Shown piece by piece: positions 61,304-64,000 of a stretch of DNA of 64,000 bases. The stretch is taken from positions 124,001 to 188,000 of the forward strand of contig JAKFGP010000024.1 in assembly GCA_021502835.1 (NCBI GenBank), in the 5' to 3' direction. Within the stretch, counting starts at the first letter, position 1. Each line of letters opens with the position of its first letter. The translations under genes and the position numbers were made by a program. The DNA comes from Streptomyces thinghirensis (GTDB lineage: Bacteria > Actinomycetota > Actinomycetia > Streptomycetales > Streptomycetaceae). The notes beneath the pieces were generated by a model that worked only from the letters and a program-made list of their open reading frames with translations, had not been told where the DNA came from and made no database searches.

Positions 61304-62959
61304 ATGACGGACACTGCCGCTTCTTCGGTCGGACCACTGGTCACCGGCGCCGAGATCGCTCGGCTGGCCGGAGTCACTCGGGCTGCTGTCTCCAACTGGC
61401 GTCGGCGTTACGACGACTTCCCGGCACCGGCGGGAGGAGCTTCGAACAGCCCCCTCTACGCGCTCGCGGAAGTCCAGGAGTGGCTGGACAAGCAGCGCAA
61501 AGGCCAAGAGGTTTCGCCCGAGGTCGAGTTGTGGCAGGCCATGCGGGCTGTGTACGGCGAGCAGATGATCGTGGGCTTGGCGCAGGTCGCCGCGGTGCTC
61601 GCTGGAGGGTCGAAGCCGGTGTGCCCGAAGACATCGCCACCCGTGTTGAAGAACTCGTCCGCGGCGAAACGCCCGCCGACCTCGTCGACGGACTGGTCGA
61701 ACGATTTATGGATTCCGCCCGGCGTGCCGGATCCGACCAGGTGACGTCCGAGCGGCTGGTGCGTGCCGTCCGTCACTTCGCTCCCGAGCTGTCGTCGGAC
61801 GCCACCATTTTCGATCCTGCCTGCGGAATCGGCGTGCTGCTCCTGTCCGTCGCCTCCGAAGCCGCCCTGCGTTGCCTCGGTCAGGAGATCGACGCCGACA
61901 GTGCTCGCTTCGCGCAACTCCGCGCCGACCTTCTGGGACAGTCGGGCGTGCGCATCGTGGCAGGTGACTCACTGCGCGCGGACGAATGGCCGGATCTCAA
62001 GGCAGACCTGGTTGTCTGTGACCCTCCGGCCGGCGTGACCGAGTGGGGCAGGGAGGAACTGCTCCTCGACTCCCGCTGGGACCTGGGCACCCCGTCGAAG
62101 GCCGAAGGCGAGCTGGCCTGGCTGCAGCATGCCTACGCTCACACCGTGCCCGGGGGCCACGTCCTCATGGTCATGCCGGCCTCGGTCGCCTACCGCAAGG
62201 CAGGACGACGCATCCGTGCGGAGCTCGTACGCCGGGGCATCGTGCGCCAAGTCGTCGCCCCTGCCACCGGGCACGGCGACCTCACACGCTCTGCCCGTCC
62301 ATCTGTGGTGTCTGGAGCGTCCTGAGAGCTCGGAGGGCGCGGACACGTATCGCACCGTGCGCATGGTCGACCTGACGGACAACAGCCCTGACGGGAATTT
62401 GGAACCACTCCCGGACCAGGTCGCCGACGTGCCGTTGATCGAACTGCTCGACGACACCGTCGATCTGACCCCCGGGAGTCATCTCCGTCCCAGGCACCGT
62501 GATTACCCCGGTGAGTACGCCGCCCTGCGCAAGGAGCTGGAGGACCGGATCCGTCGACTCGCCGCCCTTCTGCCCGAGCTCTTGGTGGGTGAGGGGCCGG
62601 GTTCCTTGGACGGCGCTACCACAAGCGTCGCGGATCTCGCCCGAGCCGGACTCGTGGCGTACGAAGGGCAGGAACCGGTCTCGGCCAGCGAGCAACTCGA
62701 CACGGACTACCTGCAGGGGTTCCTGCGCAGCCCCGCCAACGCCCGCAGGTCCACGAGCGCGAGCGGAACCTACCGCTTCGACGGCAAGGGCGCACGCATC
62801 CCTCGTATGGGCATCGACGACCAGCGCCGGTACGGCTCCGCCTTCCGGACCCTGGCCACGTTCGAGGAGGGAATGCGCGAAGTCGACGAGCTGAGCCGGC
62901 AACTCGCCGAGGTCGCCCGTGACGGTCTTGCTACGGGTGCCTTGGCACCGCGGGACTGA
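61304..62959 (+). CDS. N6-adenine DNA methylase (HsdM-like) with N-terminal HTH
   Basis: ATG 61304. Residues about 12-70 form a helix-turn-helix (VTGAEIARLAGVTRAAVSNWRRRYDDFPAPAGG). A helical segment VEELVRGETPADLVDGLVERFMDSARRAG follows a break near 61620, then VTSERLVRAVRHFAPELSSDATIFDPACGIGVLLLSVA (SAM motif I) and DLVVCDPPAGVTEWG (catalytic [N/D]PP motif, here DPPA instead of the usual NPPY/F). The C-terminal part (break near 62275) has LLPELLVGEGPGS and TDYLQGFLRSPANARRS, a possible target-recognition helper. About 552 residues. Methylates adenine if active; DPPA is unusual and could reduce activity. Confidence 0.85.
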
Positions 62960-62982
62960 ACACGGTGCCAAGGACACGGGTA

Positions 62983-64000
62983 TCAGGCCGCGTGCTGAAG
63001 GAACGGGCTCGCGGTCCCGCTCCACGTCACGCTCAGAGACTCGCGAGCCCGTGTGCAGGCGACGAAGAGCAGGCAGCGCTCACGGAGCAGGTCGGCCTCG
63101 TGCTGGAGCGGGTCAGCCTCACGCGGGGTGACCTCCCGCGCGAACGGCACGGTGCCCTCGGCGGCACCGAGCACGGACACCGCCCGGAACTCCAGCCCCT
63201 TCATCGCGTGCATCGTTGCCAGCCGTACGCCTTCCGCGCCCTTCGTGACCTGGCCCCTCACCCGCAGTACCGGGATGCCGGCGGCCCTCAACTTGTCCTC
63301 GGCGGTGTCCAGGGAGAGGTTGAAACGTCCGCACACGCCGATCTCGTGCGGTGCGAGTCCCTCGTCGAGCAGCGTGCGGACCCGCGCCACCAGCGCCTCG
63401 GTCTCCTTCTGCCGAGTGGCGTGCCCCGTACCTCCGGGCGGCGGCCATGGAGCAGTGAACGGTACCCAGCCAGCGAATCCGTGCCCTCGCCCTCGAGGGT
63501 GTCGACGGCCACGGGTGCGAGGAGGCGAGCCGACCAGGCGAGGATCTCTTCCGTGGACCGGTAGTTGACGCGCAGCCGGAAGCTGCGGCCGGTCGTGGAT
63601 ATGCCCAGCGAGCCGAGCGACACCCGGGAGTCGTAGATCCGCTGATGCGGGTCGCCGGTGACGAACAGGTCGTCGGGGCCGTACGGGACGGCGGCGCGCA
63701 GCACACGCCACTGCGCGGGGTGCAGATCCTGTGCCTCGTCGACGACGACGTGGGCGTACGGAGCCGGCCGGTCGGCGAGGAGTTCCGCCGCGCGGGCGCA
63801 GACGCGCAGGTGCGTGGTCTCGCCGCGGTCCCGCAGGAACTGCTCGAACCGCTCCACGCCGCTCCACACCTCGCGGCGTCGAGCGGGGCCGAGGCCCGTG
63901 CCGCGCCACGGCGACTCGCGCCGAGGTAGGCGGCCAGATCGCGGAGGTTCTGGCCGAGGACGACGTGCCGATACTCCTGTGCCAGGAACTGGGCGGTGAA
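62983..64000 (-). CDS. UvrD-like superfamily 1 DNA helicase, partial at right edge
   Basis: C-terminal part only; it begins beyond 64000. Motifs in order: VVVDEAQDLHPAQWRVLRAAV (II, Walker B), FVTGDPHQRIYDSR (III), FRLRVNYRSTEEIL (IV), VRLATMHAMKGLEFRAVSVLGAAEG (V) and RCLLFVACTRARESLSVTWSG (VI). Breaks near 63900 and 63445. Stop 62983 is 23 bp from the methylase stop, so the two converge. It unwinds DNA by family; near a methylase and a DUF6119 gene it may be part of a defence module. Confidence 0.88.
   Translation of the reverse strand, partial: SPPSSWHRSIGTSSSARTSAIWPPTSARVAVARHGPRPRSTPRGVERRGAVRAVPAGPRRDHAPARLRPRGGTPRRPAGSVRPRRRRRGTGSAPRAVACAARRRPVRPRRPVRHRRPASADLRLPGVARLAGHIHDRPQLPAARQLPVHGRDPRLVGSPPRTRGRRHPRGRGHGFAGWVPFTAPWPPPGGTGHATRQKETEALVARVRTLLDEGLAPHEIGVCGRFNLSLDTAEDKLRAAGIPVLRVRGQVTKGAEGVRLATMHAMKGLEFRAVSVLGAAEGTVPFAREVTPREADPLQHEADLLRERCLLFVACTRARESLSVTWSGTASPFLQHAA

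Overview
The window is about 64 kb of very GC-rich DNA. Third-codon-position G/C bias, frequent GTG starts and the gene content (SepF-like, DUF6099, DUF2637, DUF5999, the VMAP/FxsT cassette, PaaX-linked aromatic genes) point to a Streptomyces or close relative. No rRNA, tRNA, insertion sequence, prophage or CRISPR array could be recognised. Most genes are broken by one to several single-base indels, often in G or C runs, while the protein remains readable across frames. I therefore annotate whole genes spanning these breaks, give approximate break positions, and treat most breaks as likely sequence errors. The stretch 7.9-11.1 kb is much worse and may be a real pseudogene.

Layout. 1-2.3 kb: TetR regulator divergent from an MFS drug exporter. 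2.3-5.15 kb: cbiMNQO cobalt ECF transporter on the minus strand behind a cobalamin riboswitch. 5.2-7.2 kb: a K+ channel translationally coupled to a ClC chloride channel. 7.4-15.4 kb: DUF7144 membrane protein, a heavily scrambled FAD/Fe-S oxidase, SepF-like protein, AAA ATPase plus MazG-like hydrolase, DUF6099, a small protein and an LLM flavin oxidoreductase. 15.6-19.6 kb: the Hen1-Pnkp RNA repair pair. 19.76-27.07 kb: a coupled operon of a VMAP-like protein with an N-terminal effector-associated domain, a MoxR AAA+ ATPase, a SAV_2336/vWA-like protein and an NB-ARC-TPR protein of the FxSxx system. 27.2-33.5 kb: a cation/proton antiporter divergent from an alpha/beta hydrolase, a caspase-like protease with a C-terminal effector-associated domain, a small FxsA-like peptide and an HExxH peptide hydroxylase.

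33.6-37.5 kb: arginine deiminase, ornithine carbamoyltransferase and an amino-acid permease. 38-47.5 kb: an aryl-CoA degradation cluster (ligase, fused FAD monooxygenase/old-yellow-enzyme protein, enoyl-CoA hydratase, acyl-CoA dehydrogenase, RidA, PaaX) with a shared palindromic motif at two promoters. 47.5-49.6 kb: small conserved actinobacterial proteins. 49.7-53.8 kb: MerR/SulP and PadR/APC permease, the PadR pair sharing a 15-bp palindromic site. 53.9-57.9 kb: arsenic resistance (arsC, arsR, acr3, second arsR, flavoprotein) with three TTGAC-N5-TCGAA boxes. 59.4-64 kb: a DUF6119 protein, an N6-adenine DNA methylase and a UvrD-like helicase (cut by the right edge), a possible defence module.

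The most interesting block is 15.6-33.5 kb. An RNA repair pair sits next to an NTP-dependent conflict system whose switch (VMAP/MoxR/vWA-like, NB-ARC-TPR) and effectors (caspase, hydrolase) could be linked through matching effector-associated domains. A peptide-hydroxylase/precursor pair follows without the usual radical SAM enzyme.
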